From Chitinophagales bacterium (GTDB lineage: Bacteria > Bacteroidota > Bacteroidia > Chitinophagales > S012-47), in assembly GCA_015487695.1 (NCBI GenBank), contig WFPF01000034.1, positions 1 to 41,293 on the forward strand: a stretch of DNA of 41,293 nt. Reading direction: 5' to 3'. The notes below the pieces were generated by a model that did not search any database, was not told where the DNA came from, and worked only from the letters and a program-made list of their open reading frames with translations. A program made the translations under genes and the position numbers. Position 1 is the first letter of the stretch, and each line of letters begins with the position of its first letter. Of the stretch, positions 1-8,454 are shown in pieces.

Positions 1-2
1 AT

Positions 3-746
3 CTAAGCATTATCCTTTCGGCATTTTTCTTGGCTTCCTGTCAGCAAAATGAGCGTTCCGCAGCATCTTTATCCGACAATGAAAAGATCGAGTTTAAAAA
101 TATCTCTAATCAGATCAATGAAAGTGAGTTTTTCGTAGGTGATGTGATTATTAAAAATTATAATGATCAAGATATTGTGATCTACGTGAAGCCTAAAGGA
201 AGTAAGAATGTAAAAAGAGCATACTTAATTCAAAGGGATCAAGAGGTGATTAATGTGCAGGATAATGAACTTAAAAATGTATTAATCAGCTCAAACCCTT
301 GGGGAGTAATTATTAAAAGTTTCGATCAAATTTATGTATTTGAATTAAACAATGAAGCGGGAATGCAGGTTGCTGAGAAATTTAAAAATAACCTAAGTAA
401 GGTTAATGTATTTGAAGTGAAAGCAGAGGGAATTGCCCGCCATCGGAATGATTGGGATTGGGGAAAAATTACCAAAGGGGATAAAAAGGAAAGCGCCCTG
501 ATGGCAATTATCAACAATTCTCAGGATTTAAGTAAAAAGTACGAGCGCTTGGAAAACAAAAGGGGAAGGAATTGCACGAGCGGTGGAGTTGGTGCAACAT
601 CATGTTCCATTTCAGAATATTTTGGCGCTGTTAGTTGTGATGTTAGTTGTACGGGGACGAATAGCAAGGGTGAGCGTTATTGGGCTTGCTGTATGTCAAG
701 TACAACAACGTGTATATGTGTAACGGAAAATGACATTAATGGATAA
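3..746 (+). CDS. Lipoprotein with cysteine-rich C-terminal tail (5' end outside window)
   Basis: The reading frame is open from the window edge, so the true start lies upstream. The first visible residues are hydrophobic and end in a lipobox, FFLAS followed by Cys (Cys codon at 39-41), so this is very probably a lipid-anchored envelope protein. The TTG at 30 lies inside the signal peptide and is not a credible start. The middle is mixed alpha/beta with no family I recognise. The last 50 or so residues (from about 572) hold eight cysteines, including an adjacent pair near YWACC and a final CIC, with Gly, Ser and Thr between them. Such a tail could form disulfides or bind metal; its function is unknown. 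The gene is visibly more AT-rich than the cys genes that follow, and it is closed by a strong terminator at 815-847. Confidence 0.8.
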   Translation, partial: LSIILSAFFLASCQQNERSAASLSDNEKIEFKNISNQINESEFFVGDVIIKNYNDQDIVIYVKPKGSKNVKRAYLIQRDQEVINVQDNELKNVLISSNPWGVIIKSFDQIYVFELNNEAGMQVAEKFKNNLSKVNVFEVKAEGIARHRNDWDWGKITKGDKKESALMAIINNSQDLSKKYERLENKRGRNCTSGGVGATSCSISEYFGAVSCDVSCTGTNSKGERYWACCMSSTTTCICVTENDING

Positions 747-814
747 TTATGCTTCCTTAATAGGGTGCACTTTTACTATTTAACATAAGTATTAATTGGA
801 AGTAATTCTTCCGG

Positions 815-847
815 AGAGCCTGGGCAATTCCTCAGGCTCTTTTTTTT
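815..847 (+). terminator. Rho-independent terminator after the lipoprotein gene
   Basis: A perfect 8-bp stem, AGAGCCTG (815-822) with CAGGCTCT (833-840), encloses a 10-base loop and is followed at once by a run of T (840-847). It separates the first gene from the cysC operon. Confidence 0.85.
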
Positions 848-899
848 CGTTAACTTTAAAAAATCTACCAACTTAGTAGACTATTGGCTTTTATTGATA

Positions 900-907
900 T
901 AGATTTG
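900..907 (+). promoter_or_regulatory. Candidate -7 box (TAGATTTG) for cysC
   Basis: The sequence matches the Bacteroidota -7 consensus TAnnTTTG and lies 18 bases before the ATG at 926, which would give a very short leader. No good -33 TTG is seen at the usual distance. If real, it supports the ATG at 926 over the TTG at 884 as the cysC start. Confidence 0.35.
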
Positions 908-925
908 CAGGCAATTCGCAGTTTG

Positions 926-1534
926 ATGGCCAATCGTTCAGAAAATATACATCCCGATTTTGAGGGAATGCTCCGGAGAGCCGACAAAGAGAAGCTTCTG
1001 GGTCAGCGTGCATTGGTGCTCTGGCTCACGGGCCTTTCGGGCTCGGGCAAAAGCACCATTGCAAAGGCCCTGGAACGTAAACTGCATGAAGCCGGCCGGA
1101 TGACCGCCTTGCTGGATGGCGACAATATCCGGAGCGGGCTCAACCGCAATCTGGGCTTCTCGGTGGAAGAGCGGGTGGAGAACATCAGACGTATATCCGA
1201 AGTGGCCAAATTGTTTCTCGAAAACGGAATCATCACGCTGGCAAGTTTTGTTAGTCCGGGCAAAGATATCCGCGAGATGGCCCGCCAAATCATAGGACCG
1301 GATGATTTTTTTGAAATATTTGTGGATTGTCCGCTGGAAGAATGCGAGGCACGGGATGTGAAGGGCCTGTACAAAAAAGCCCGCGCGGGAGAGATTCGCA
1401 ATTTTACGGGCATTGATGCCCCGTTTGAAGCACCCGAAGCACCTGCGCTGACCTTATATACAAAGGAGGAAAGCGTGGAAGAAAGTGTTCGCAGGATCAT
1501 GGAATTTATAAAAGATAAAATAGAATTACGCTGA
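926..1534 (+). CDS. cysC: Adenylyl-sulfate (APS) kinase
   Basis: Phosphorylates adenosine 5'-phosphosulfate with ATP to give PAPS, in the cytoplasm. The P-loop GLSGSGKST is near the N-terminus, followed by DGDNIRSGLNRNLGFS, the family's substrate-binding segment, and a FVSPG motif. Length is about 202 residues, typical for a single-domain CysC. I chose the ATG at 926 because SENIHP just after it is the usual CysC beginning. A TTG at 884 in the same frame would add 14 residues and would overlap the candidate promoter. The stop overlaps the cysD start by one base (TGATG), so the two are translationally coupled. With cysD and cysN downstream this is a complete sulfate-to-PAPS set. Confidence 0.93.
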   Translation: MANRSENIHPDFEGMLRRADKEKLLGQRALVLWLTGLSGSGKSTIAKALERKLHEAGRMTALLDGDNIRSGLNRNLGFSVEERVENIRRISEVAKLFLENGIITLASFVSPGKDIREMARQIIGPDDFFEIFVDCPLEECEARDVKGLYKKARAGEIRNFTGIDAPFEAPEAPALTLYTKEESVEESVRRIMEFIKDKIELR

Positions 1535-2439
1535 TGTTTTCATACAGAATGAACCACCTGAAGGAACTGGAATCCGAATCCATCTATGTGATGCGGGAAG
1601 TAGCGGCTCAATTTGAGCGCCCCTGCCTGCTTTTTTCGGGCGGCAAAGACAGCATCGTCCTGGTGCATCTCGCGCGCAAAGCATTTCATCCGGCCAGGAT
1701 TCCCTTTCCGTTGGTACACATTGACACGGGTCATAATTTTCCGGAGACCATTGAATTCAGAGATCGTCTGGTGGCTGAAACCGGTGCACGCCTGATTGTG
1801 GGCTCGGTTCAAAAATCGATAGACGAAGGAAAAGCCGTGGAGGAGACGGGCTACAATGCCAGCCGGAATATGCTGCAGACCGTCACACTGCTCGAGACCA
1901 TTGAAGAACATAAATTCGATGCGGCCATCGGGGGAGCCCGGAGAGACGAGGAAAAAGCCCGTGCCAAAGAACGTTTCTTCAGTCATCGCGATGAATTCGG
2001 GCAATGGGACCCCAAAAACCAGCGGCCCGAGCTCTGGAATATCTTCAACGGATTTAAAAAAATGGGCGAGCATTTCCGTGTCTTTCCGCTGAGCAACTGG
2101 ACCGAGATGGACATATGGCAGTATATAACGATTGAGGACATTGACATTCCGGAGCTATATTTTTCGCACAAGCGAAAGGTCATTATCCGTGACGGAGTCA
2201 TTCTGGCCTGCACGCCTTTCCTGAAATTGCGCCCCGATGAGAAACCTGTGGAAATGGTGGTGCGTTTTCGAACCATCGGAGATGCCACCTGCACCGGAGC
2301 CACGCAGTCTACGGCCGCCAGCAAAGAGGAAATTGTGGACGAGGTGGCTGCCACACGCGTCACCGAGCGGGGCGGGCGCTTTGACGACAAACGCTCGGAC
2401 ACGGCCATGGAAGACCGCAAGCGGGAAGGTTACTTCTAA
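1534..2439 (+). CDS. cysD: Sulfate adenylyltransferase subunit 2 (ATP sulfurylase, small subunit)
   Basis: With CysN it forms the heterodimeric ATP sulfurylase that makes APS from sulfate and ATP. The PP-loop SGGKDS is at residues 35-40, followed by DTGHNFPETIEFRD and GGARRDEEKARAKER, both diagnostic of CysD. Length is 301 residues, the family's normal size. The ATG at 1534 overlaps the cysC stop by one base; an in-frame ATG at 1549 is a possible alternative. The C-terminus keeps the RxGRxDD/KR-type tail (ERGGRFDDKRSD) and ends GYF, as in other CysD proteins. A 43-base spacer with an A-rich stretch separates it from cysN. Confidence 0.97.
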   Translation: MFSYRMNHLKELESESIYVMREVAAQFERPCLLFSGGKDSIVLVHLARKAFHPARIPFPLVHIDTGHNFPETIEFRDRLVAETGARLIVGSVQKSIDEGKAVEETGYNASRNMLQTVTLLETIEEHKFDAAIGGARRDEEKARAKERFFSHRDEFGQWDPKNQRPELWNIFNGFKKMGEHFRVFPLSNWTEMDIWQYITIEDIDIPELYFSHKRKVIIRDGVILACTPFLKLRPDEKPVEMVVRFRTIGDATCTGATQSTAASKEEIVDEVAATRVTERGGRFDDKRSDTAMEDRKREGYF

Positions 2440-2482
2440 AAGCCCCTAAATTTTAAAAAAAAACGAGAGCAAAGAAAAGACA

Positions 2483-3772
2483 ATGAGCCAAAAGGAAAAG
2501 ATAAAGTTCGATACCGAAGCGTACCAAAAAATGGAGCTGCTTCGTTTTACCACAGCCGGCAGTGTGGATGACGGCAAGAGCACGCTTATCGGGCGCCTGC
2601 TCTATGACAGCAAAGCCATCTTCGAAGACCAGATGCAATCCATCGAAGAGACAAGCAAAAAGCGGGGAGAGGAATATACCAACCTGGCCCTGCTGACCGA
2701 TGGGCTGAAAGCCGAGCGCGAACAGGGCATCACCATTGATGTGGCGTACCGCTATTTTTCTACGCCCAAAAGAAAATTTATCATTGCCGACACTCCGGGC
2801 CATATTCAGTATACGCGAAACATGGTCACCGGTGCATCGACCGCCAACCTGGCCGTTATTCTGGTAGATGCCCGCCACGGTCTCACCGAGCAAACGCATC
2901 GCCACTCCTTCATCGCTTCGCTGCTGGGGATTCCGCATGTAATTTACTGCATCAACAAGATGGACCTGGTGGATTACAGCCAGGAACGCTATGAAGAAAT
3001 CAAAGCCGAACTCACCGACTTTTCTTCAAAAATGGATGTGAAGGATGTCAATTTCATTCCGATCAGCGCCCTTTTTGGCGACAATGTGGTGAAACGGTCG
3101 GAAAACATGGAGTGGTACACCGGTCCCACACTTTTGTATGAACTGGAAACGGTGCACATTGCCAGTGATTACAACCACATCGACTGCCGTTTTCCGGTGC
3201 AATATGTGATTCGTCCGCAGTCGCTCGAATATCCCGACTATCGCGGATATGCCGGCCGCATAGCCGGGGGAGTGTTCAAACCGGGCGACAGGGTGATGGC
3301 ACTGCCTTCGGGCTTTACTTCTACGATCAAATCGATTGATACATACGAGGGGCCGGTAGACGAGGCTTTTGCACCCATGTCGGTGACCATTCGCCTCGAA
3401 GATGAAATTGATATCAGCCGGGGAGATATGATTGTACGCGAAAACAATGTACCGGAATCCACGCAAGACCTGGAAGTGATGGTCACCTGGCTAAACGAAA
3501 AACCGCTGCAATTGCGCGGAAAATATCGACTGATGCATACCAGCAAAGTGGCCCGTGCGCTGATTCGTGACGTACGCTACAAAGTGGATATCAATACCCT
3601 GCACCGCATTGAGGACGACAAGCACGTGGGCCTGAATGACATCGCACGCATCAGTCTGCGAACCACCGAGCCGCTATTTGTCGATCCCTATTCAAGGAAC
3701 CGGCAAACGGGCAGCCTCATTCTCATTGATGAAGCCACGAACAATACGGTGGCGGCTTGTATGATTATCTGA
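2483..3772 (+). CDS. cysN: Sulfate adenylyltransferase subunit 1 (GTPase)
   Basis: GTPase subunit of ATP sulfurylase; GTP hydrolysis drives APS formation by CysD. EF-Tu-like G motifs are intact: G1 GSVDDGKST (residues 26-34), G3 DTPGH (103-107) and G4 NKMD (158-161). The beta-barrel domains II and III follow. At 429 residues it lacks a C-terminal APS-kinase domain, which agrees with the separate cysC upstream. The stop TGA at 3770-3772 overlaps the next ATG (ATGA), so cysN is coupled to a lipoprotein gene, which is not a usual cys partner. Confidence 0.96.
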   Translation: MSQKEKIKFDTEAYQKMELLRFTTAGSVDDGKSTLIGRLLYDSKAIFEDQMQSIEETSKKRGEEYTNLALLTDGLKAEREQGITIDVAYRYFSTPKRKFIIADTPGHIQYTRNMVTGASTANLAVILVDARHGLTEQTHRHSFIASLLGIPHVIYCINKMDLVDYSQERYEEIKAELTDFSSKMDVKDVNFIPISALFGDNVVKRSENMEWYTGPTLLYELETVHIASDYNHIDCRFPVQYVIRPQSLEYPDYRGYAGRIAGGVFKPGDRVMALPSGFTSTIKSIDTYEGPVDEAFAPMSVTIRLEDEIDISRGDMIVRENNVPESTQDLEVMVTWLNEKPLQLRGKYRLMHTSKVARALIRDVRYKVDINTLHRIEDDKHVGLNDIARISLRTTEPLFVDPYSRNRQTGSLILIDEATNNTVAACMII

Positions 3773-4473
3773 TGAAGACTCGGTTTTTCATAGGATTCCT
3801 TTTTGCTGTTCTCCTCCCGGCATGCCGTCCTTCGGACATGCCTCCCGTGGTATATGTGCCGGGCCCGGCATCAGCGGCTGCCACAGGCGATACTGTATCT
3901 CTTGAGCAGACCTATACGGATGATTATGAATTGCAGCGCGGGGGCATCCGGGTCAGCCCCGAGTTTGATTCCGTTCCGGGCATCCGGCCCCGCTGGCGGT
4001 TTGAAAGGCTATTTACACTCGAAGGCCGCACGGCTTTCAGGCAGGACACCCTCTATCCGGCCGACTCACTCAGCCGGGGCGACTACCGCATAAGGGTTTT
4101 CGCTGTCGATGCCGAAGGGCAAAGCGATACCCTGAAATATACCCTGCGACTCAGTTCTTCGATTGACCAAAACGGGCCGCTTATTGACAGCAGCAGCATT
4201 CCCGATACGGTATCGGAAGGTGAGTTGCTTCGTGTGATGCTTGAGATCAGCGATGATACGCGACTGGCTTTTGCCAAGATTACTCTGACAGCACTTGTAA
4301 ATGACAGTATTATTTTGCACCTTGACAGCGTCCTGACCGGTACACAGGCAGGCTTCCGTCTGGAATTAGACAGCATGGGGAAGTTTCAGCGCGTCAAACT
4401 GGAAGGGAAATATTACGATTGGGTCAATAATTTTACAGAGCAGACAGTTAATATAATTGTCAAAGAAAAATAG
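3772..4473 (+). CDS. Lipoprotein with repeated Ig-like domains, coupled to cysN
   Basis: I start it at the ATG at 3772, which overlaps the cysN stop. From there the protein begins with a clean lipoprotein signal: basic MKTR, a hydrophobic core, then LLPA-Cys18. The rest (233 residues) is beta-rich with phrases such as DGDT-like turns, SVTIRLE-like strands and YDWVNNFTEQTVNIIV at the end. This pattern resembles DUF4625-type Bacteroidota lipoproteins and is similar in plan to the next gene. It is presumably anchored at the outer membrane facing the periplasm or outside. The function is unknown. An upstream in-frame ATG at 3757 would put charged residues before the signal peptide, so I reject it. 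Confidence 0.82.
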   Translation: MKTRFFIGFLFAVLLPACRPSDMPPVVYVPGPASAAATGDTVSLEQTYTDDYELQRGGIRVSPEFDSVPGIRPRWRFERLFTLEGRTAFRQDTLYPADSLSRGDYRIRVFAVDAEGQSDTLKYTLRLSSSIDQNGPLIDSSSIPDTVSEGELLRVMLEISDDTRLAFAKITLTALVNDSIILHLDSVLTGTQAGFRLELDSMGKFQRVKLEGKYYDWVNNFTEQTVNIIVKEK

Positions 4474-4475
4474 AT

Positions 4476-5210
4476 ATGCGATCAGGAAAAATCATCATTA
4501 TATTTTCACTCCTTGCGACCCTCCTTTTGCAGGCTGCGTCCTGCACCGAAAAAGATGCGGCTCCGCCCGTCATTTCGCTCCTTTCACCTCAATCGGGTGA
4601 TACGCTGATGAGCGGGGAAAAATCGGCTGCGGTGCTCGAGTTGCGCGACAACAGCGAACTGCTTCAGTATACCGTCATTATGCGCATCAAAAATGATCCC
4701 ATCGCAGGCAATGTGATGGAGCCTTATCTGGCCGGCAAAGGAGTGGCCATCTTCGGTCAGGAACTGCGCGATACCTTTTGGTTTGACATTCCGAAGGAAC
4801 GTGCTGCCGGAGTTTATCTGATACAGGCTTCGGCCATTGACCTGGCGGCCAATCCTTCCAATGAGATTGAGATTGAAGTTTCTTTGCGCAATCCCATTGA
4901 CATGGAAAGTCCCGTCATCCAGGTGTCCTCTCTCAACGACAGTGGCAGCAATGTCTACGCACCCAATGCCGGCATTCAGATTGAAGGAACGGCCATAGAC
5001 AACCGGGAGCTTGGCGCCATGCGGCTCGAAATTTTCAAAGCCAACGGAGAGCGGGTAAGTCTGCTTGATATGTCTTTGTCGGGAGTAAGCAATGCTTTTG
5101 CGACTTCCATCGCGGCTCCGGCAGAAGCAGGTCATTACAATCTGCTTCTCACAGTGGCCGACAATGTCAATAACCTCACAAGCAGGACCTATGCGTTGCA
5201 GGTTCAGTAA
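4476..5210 (+). CDS. DUF4625-like lipoprotein
   Basis: This 244-residue protein starts two bases after the stop of the preceding gene. It has a lipoprotein signal peptide with LLLQAAS before Cys23. Two similar Ig-like halves are visible: one begins APPVISLLSPQSGDTLMSG and the other SPVIQVSSLNDSG, each ending in a strand with NPSNEIEIEV or NVNNLTSRTYALQV. This domain plan fits the DUF4625 family of Bacteroidota surface lipoproteins, but I have not run a profile search. Its position at the end of cysC-cysD-cysN and the sister lipoprotein suggests co-expression. What it binds is not known. Confidence 0.85.
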   Translation: MRSGKIIIIFSLLATLLLQAASCTEKDAAPPVISLLSPQSGDTLMSGEKSAAVLELRDNSELLQYTVIMRIKNDPIAGNVMEPYLAGKGVAIFGQELRDTFWFDIPKERAAGVYLIQASAIDLAANPSNEIEIEVSLRNPIDMESPVIQVSSLNDSGSNVYAPNAGIQIEGTAIDNRELGAMRLEIFKANGERVSLLDMSLSGVSNAFATSIAAPAEAGHYNLLLTVADNVNNLTSRTYALQVQ

Positions 5211-5243
5211 TTCCTTTGGCTTATTCAAGATACATTTTAACTG

Positions 5244-5816
5244 ATGCCGGGCGATGACTTGCGTTGTCCCTGGTGTCTGGGTGATCCGCAGATGGAGGCC
5301 TACCACGACCTGGAGTGGGGTGTGCCGGTCTATGATGACCGCGCGCTTTTCGAGTATCTGATGCTGGAAGGCTTTCAGGCGGGACTGAGCTGGCGGATCA
5401 TTCTTCACAAGCGGGAAAATTTCAGAAAGGCATTTGATTTCTTTGATGCTGAAAAAATAGCCCGTTATGATGATGCCAGACTGGAAGCACTCCGTCAGGA
5501 TGCCGGCATCGTGCGCAATCGCCTGAAAATAGCGGGAGCTGTTAAGAATGCACGTGCTTTTCTCCGCATCCGGGAAGAGGAAGATTCATTGTCCCGCTTC
5601 ATATGGAATTTTACCGATGGCCGGGTCATTCAAAATCAATGGAAAACGATGTCGGAGATACCGCCCCGGACCGGTCTTTCGGACCGCATGGCCAAAGAGT
5701 TGAAAGCCCGGGGCTTTACCTTTTGCGGGAGCAGCATCATTTATGCTTTTATGCAGGCATCCGGACTGGTCAATGACCACCTCGTCAGCTGTCCGCAGCA
5801 TCGCAATCTTCAATAA
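5244..5816 (+). CDS. tag: DNA-3-methyladenine glycosylase I
   Basis: Removes 3-methyladenine from alkylated DNA as the first step of base-excision repair. The N-terminus RCPWCLGDP and YHDLEWGVPVYDD is the Tag signature. The zinc ligands of the family are all present: Cys8, His21, His179 and Cys183, with the correct spacing of the last pair. LEGFQAGLSW (residues 41-50) carries the conserved Glu42 of the active-site region. Length is 190 residues, normal for Tag. It lies 33 bases after the lipoprotein gene and is convergent with sucD. Confidence 0.96.
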   Translation: MPGDDLRCPWCLGDPQMEAYHDLEWGVPVYDDRALFEYLMLEGFQAGLSWRIILHKRENFRKAFDFFDAEKIARYDDARLEALRQDAGIVRNRLKIAGAVKNARAFLRIREEEDSLSRFIWNFTDGRVIQNQWKTMSEIPPRTGLSDRMAKELKARGFTFCGSSIIYAFMQASGLVNDHLVSCPQHRNLQ

Positions 5817-5868
5817 AAAAGCCCGGCAATGCGAGCTTTCTTAAGTGATTGATTTCTTCAGAATATTT

Positions 5869-6744
5869 TCAGGCCTTTTTCAGCACCTCGGCCATGGTGG
5901 CTCCGATGTCAGCCGGACTTTCCACGACATGTATGCCGCATTCGCGCATGATTTTCATTTTGGCATCGGCCGTGTCGTCTTTTCCGCCTACGATGGCTCC
6001 GGCATGGCCCATTCTGCGGCCGGGAGGGGCGGTCCGTCCGGCAATAAACCCAACCACCGGTTTGCTTTGGTTTTCGCTGATCCAGCGGGCGGCTTCGGCT
6101 TCCATATTACCACCAATTTCTCCGATCATGATGATGCCTTCGGTCGCATCGTCATTCATGAGCAGTTCTACGGCTTCTTTCATCGAGGTGCCGATGAGGG
6201 GGTCTCCACCGATGCCGATGCAGGTGCTTTGCCCGAGGCCGGCTTTCGTTACCTGGTCCACGGCTTCATAGGTCAGTGTACCGCTTTTGGATATGATGCC
6301 AATGCTTCCCTCGCGATGGATGAAGCCGGGCATGATGCCCACTTTGGCTTTGCCCGGAGAGATGACACCCGGACAATTGGGCCCGATGAGGCGGGTCGGG
6401 CGATTGATGAGGTATTCCTTGACCTTGACCATATCCTGTGTGGGTATGCCTTCGGTGATGCAGATAACGAGCTCGATACCGGCATCGCTTGCCTCCATGA
6501 TGGCATCGGCTGCAAAGGCCGGTGGTACAAATATGACGGATGTGTTGGCATCTGTCGCTTTCACTGCTTCATCCACCGTATTGAAAACCGGAAGATCGAG
6601 GATGGTCTGGCCACCCTTGCCGGGTGTAACGCCCCCAACGACATTGGTACCGTATTCAATCATCTGACCGGTGTGAAAAGTCCCTTCTTTTCCCGTGATG
6701 CCCTGCACGATCAGGCGCGTTTCATTTCCGACTAATATGCTCAT
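5869..6744 (-). CDS. sucD: Succinyl-CoA synthetase (ADP-forming) subunit alpha
   Basis: Alpha subunit of the TCA-cycle enzyme that interconverts succinyl-CoA and succinate with nucleotide phosphorylation. The CoA-binding Rossmann part begins with [11 protein letters not shown] (residues 15-25). GPNCPGVI follows at 121-128. The phosphohistidine is His247 in [12 protein letters not shown]. Length 291 matches the family. The beta subunit gene sucC is not in the window, which is common in Bacteroidota. A good promoter lies upstream at 6788-6818. Confidence 0.97.
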   Translation of the reverse strand: MSILVGNETRLIVQGITGKEGTFHTGQMIEYGTNVVGGVTPGKGGQTILDLPVFNTVDEAVKATDANTSVIFVPPAFAADAIMEASDAGIELVICITEGIPTQDMVKVKEYLINRPTRLIGPNCPGVISPGKAKVGIMPGFIHREGSIGIISKSGTLTYEAVDQVTKAGLGQSTCIGIGGDPLIGTSMKEAVELLMNDDATEGIIMIGEIGGNMEAEAARWISENQSKPVVGFIAGRTAPPGRRMGHAGAIVGGKDDTADAKMKIMRECGIHVVESPADIGATMAEVLKKA

Positions 6745-6787
6745 TGCATTGTTTTTAAGATGAATATTCTATTGCCGATTTCCGCGG

Positions 6788-6818
6788 CAAAGTTAAACGG
6801 AAGCATGGAGACAAGCAA
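6788..6818 (-). promoter_or_regulatory. Promoter for sucD (TTG, 20-base spacer, TAACTTTG)
   Basis: On the minus strand the -7 box TAACTTTG occupies 6795-6788 and a TTG sits at 6818-6816, 20 bases further upstream, matching the Bacteroidota consensus TTG-N19/20-TAnnTTTG. It lies 44 bases before the sucD ATG and touches the end of mlaF. Confidence 0.6.
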
Positions 6819-6819
6819 T

Positions 6820-7584
6820 TTATTTGCCCTGAACTAATGCTTCTTTTGCTCTTTTCAGGAAGGACGATGCAAAGATGAAATCTTCGAGGAGCTGATTGTC
6901 CGATGTGAGTACATTGTCATGGTTTCCGCTCCACTCCACACAGCCTTTGTGCAGAAAAATGATATTCTCTCCGATTTCCATCACCGAGTTCATGTCATGG
7001 GTGTTGACTACCGTAGTAATGCTGTATTCTTTGGTGATTTCGTAAATGAGATGGTCAATAACCAGCGAAGTCTGCGGGTCGAGGCCCGAGTTGGGTTCAT
7101 CACAAAAAAGATACTTTGGATTCATCACGATGGCGCGGGCAATACCCACCCTTTTTTTCATTCCTCCGCTGATCTCCGAGGGCATCTTCTGGTTTTGCCC
7201 CTGCAGGTTGACCCGCTCGAGCACCTCATCCACGCGCATGCGCTTTTCTTTGTCGCTCTTGTTGGTAAACATGTCGAGCGGAAAGCGAACGTTCTCTTCC
7301 ACGGATTTGCTGTCGAAGAGGGCCCCGCCCTGAAAGAGCATGCCGATCTCCTGCCGGAGCAGTCTCATTTCCTTTTTGCTCGCCCGGGTGATGTCCACGT
7401 TGTTGAAGTAGATGTGTCCCGCACTTACTTTGAAGAGCCCCACAATACATTTGACAAGTACGGTCTTCCCCGAGCCCGATTTTCCGATAACCAGGTTGCA
7501 CTTTCCCGCTTCAAAAGTGGCATCGATGCCATGAAGTACCTCTTCTCCGTCAAAGGATTTCCGTATGTTTTCAAGTCGTATCAT
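6820..7584 (-). CDS. mlaF: ABC transporter ATP-binding protein, MlaF type
   Basis: Cytoplasmic ATPase that powers a phospholipid-trafficking MCE/Mla transporter with the permease encoded just upstream. Walker A is GKSGSGKT (residues 34-41), the Q-loop is FQGGALFDS, the signature is ISGGMKKR (about 138-145), and Walker B is YLFCDEPNSGLDP (158-170). The FQGGALFDSKSVEENV stretch and SGGMKKRVGIARA are characteristic of MlaF/MkI ATPases rather than importers. The length is 254 residues. It overlaps mlaE by four bases (ATGA). No mlaD-like (MCE-domain) gene follows; sucD is next. Confidence 0.93.
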   Translation of the reverse strand: MIRLENIRKSFDGEEVLHGIDATFEAGKCNLVIGKSGSGKTVLVKCIVGLFKVSAGHIYFNNVDITRASKKEMRLLRQEIGMLFQGGALFDSKSVEENVRFPLDMFTNKSDKEKRMRVDEVLERVNLQGQNQKMPSEISGGMKKRVGIARAIVMNPKYLFCDEPNSGLDPQTSLVIDHLIYEITKEYSITTVVNTHDMNSVMEIGENIIFLHKGCVEWSGNHDNVLTSDNQLLEDFIFASSFLKRAKEALVQGK

Positions 7585-8318
7585 GTCAGTAAGAATGCCA
7601 GTACATAATCGGCCAGCAATATGGCTACCGAACTGATGACCACCGCTTTGGTGCTTGATTTACCCAATTCATAGGCTCCTCCTTCCACGTAATACCCGTA
7701 GAAACTGGATATCGAGGTGAGCAAAAAGCCGAAGACCAGCGCTTTGATGAGCATAATGGTCACATAATAGGGGTCAAAAAAGGCATGTAGCCCTCTGAGG
7801 TACTCCGATATTTTTATCGTATGTGAAGTGGCCACGGCCATATATCCTCCCAGAATGCCCAGGGCGGATGAAAGGATCACCAGCAGCGGAATCGTGACAA
7901 CGGCAGCGATGACTTTGGGTCCGATCAAATAGGACCCCGTGTTGATGCCCATTATCTCGAGAGCATCAATTTGTTCGGTGATGCGCATGGTGCCCAGCTC
8001 GGAAGCGAGGTTAGAACCCACCTTGCCGGCCAGCACAAGACAGGTGATGGTTGATGAAAGTTCAAGCAGCATCGTATCGCGGACGACATAACCCACATAA
8101 TAAGGCGGAATGAAAGAGCCGACAAATTGAAAAGCCGTTTGAACAGCCGTAACGGCACCGATGAAGAAGGAGATAAGGGCCACGATGGGAATGGAGCCGA
8201 CACCGATGGCATTCATTTGCCGCATTACTTCCTTATAATACATGCGCCCGTTTTCCGGCCTGGAAAAAATGTGGCTCATGAGAATCATGTACTGCCCTAT
8301 GGAAGTGAAAATGCTCAT
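7581..8318 (-). CDS. mlaE: ABC transporter permease, MlaE type
   Basis: Integral inner-membrane permease of the lipid-transport complex, partner of MlaF. I start it at the ATG at 8318, giving 245 residues that begin MSIFTSIGQYMILMSHIF. The open frame extends further upstream but that part has no membrane-protein character and covers the promoter. The MlaE core is clear: IGVGSIPIVALISFFIGAV, the FIPPYYVGYVVRD segment, and SNLASELGTMRITEQIDAL, the conserved coupling-helix region. About five or six membrane helices are visible. It is divergent from the SDR gene, with a -7 box for each direction in between. Confidence 0.93.
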   Translation of the reverse strand: MSIFTSIGQYMILMSHIFSRPENGRMYYKEVMRQMNAIGVGSIPIVALISFFIGAVTAVQTAFQFVGSFIPPYYVGYVVRDTMLLELSSTITCLVLAGKVGSNLASELGTMRITEQIDALEIMGINTGSYLIGPKVIAAVVTIPLLVILSSALGILGGYMAVATSHTIKISEYLRGLHAFFDPYYVTIMLIKALVFGFLLTSISSFYGYYVEGGAYELGKSSTKAVVISSVAILLADYVLAFLLT

Positions 8319-8402
8319 ATTCTGTCTATGCTTTTCATTGCAATGATAGCTGATTTTTTCAGCTTGACCGAGCTTAGGAATGAAATTAAGATCATCACGG
8401 TT

Positions 8403-8410
8403 CAAAGTTA
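8403..8410 (-). promoter_or_regulatory. Candidate -7 box (TAACTTTG) for mlaE-mlaF
   Basis: On the minus strand TAACTTTG fits TAnnTTTG exactly. It lies about 85 bases before the chosen mlaE start, so it implies an untranslated leader and argues against the longer upstream open frame. No convincing -33 element is seen. Confidence 0.4.
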
Positions 8411-8428
8411 AAAGTTTAACAGCAATCG

Positions 8429-8436
8429 TAAATTTG
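8429..8436 (+). promoter_or_regulatory. Candidate -7 box (TAAATTTG) for the SDR gene
   Basis: TAAATTTG fits the consensus and is 18 bases before the ATG at 8455. It is back to back with the mlaE box at 8403-8410, so the two promoters overlap in a 35-base divergent control region. Confidence 0.4.
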
Positions 8437-8454
8437 GCAGAAATCGGAAATACC

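Noticed and set aside
5817-5840. Possible shared terminator between tag and sucD
   Set aside because: Only a 5-bp stem (AAAGC/GCTTT) with a 12-base loop; too weak to call.
5845-6735. Long plus-strand frame of 296 codons opposite sucD
   Set aside because: The minus strand encodes a complete SucD with all motifs; this frame is its shadow and its product is rich in His, Phe and Gly with no recognisable domain.
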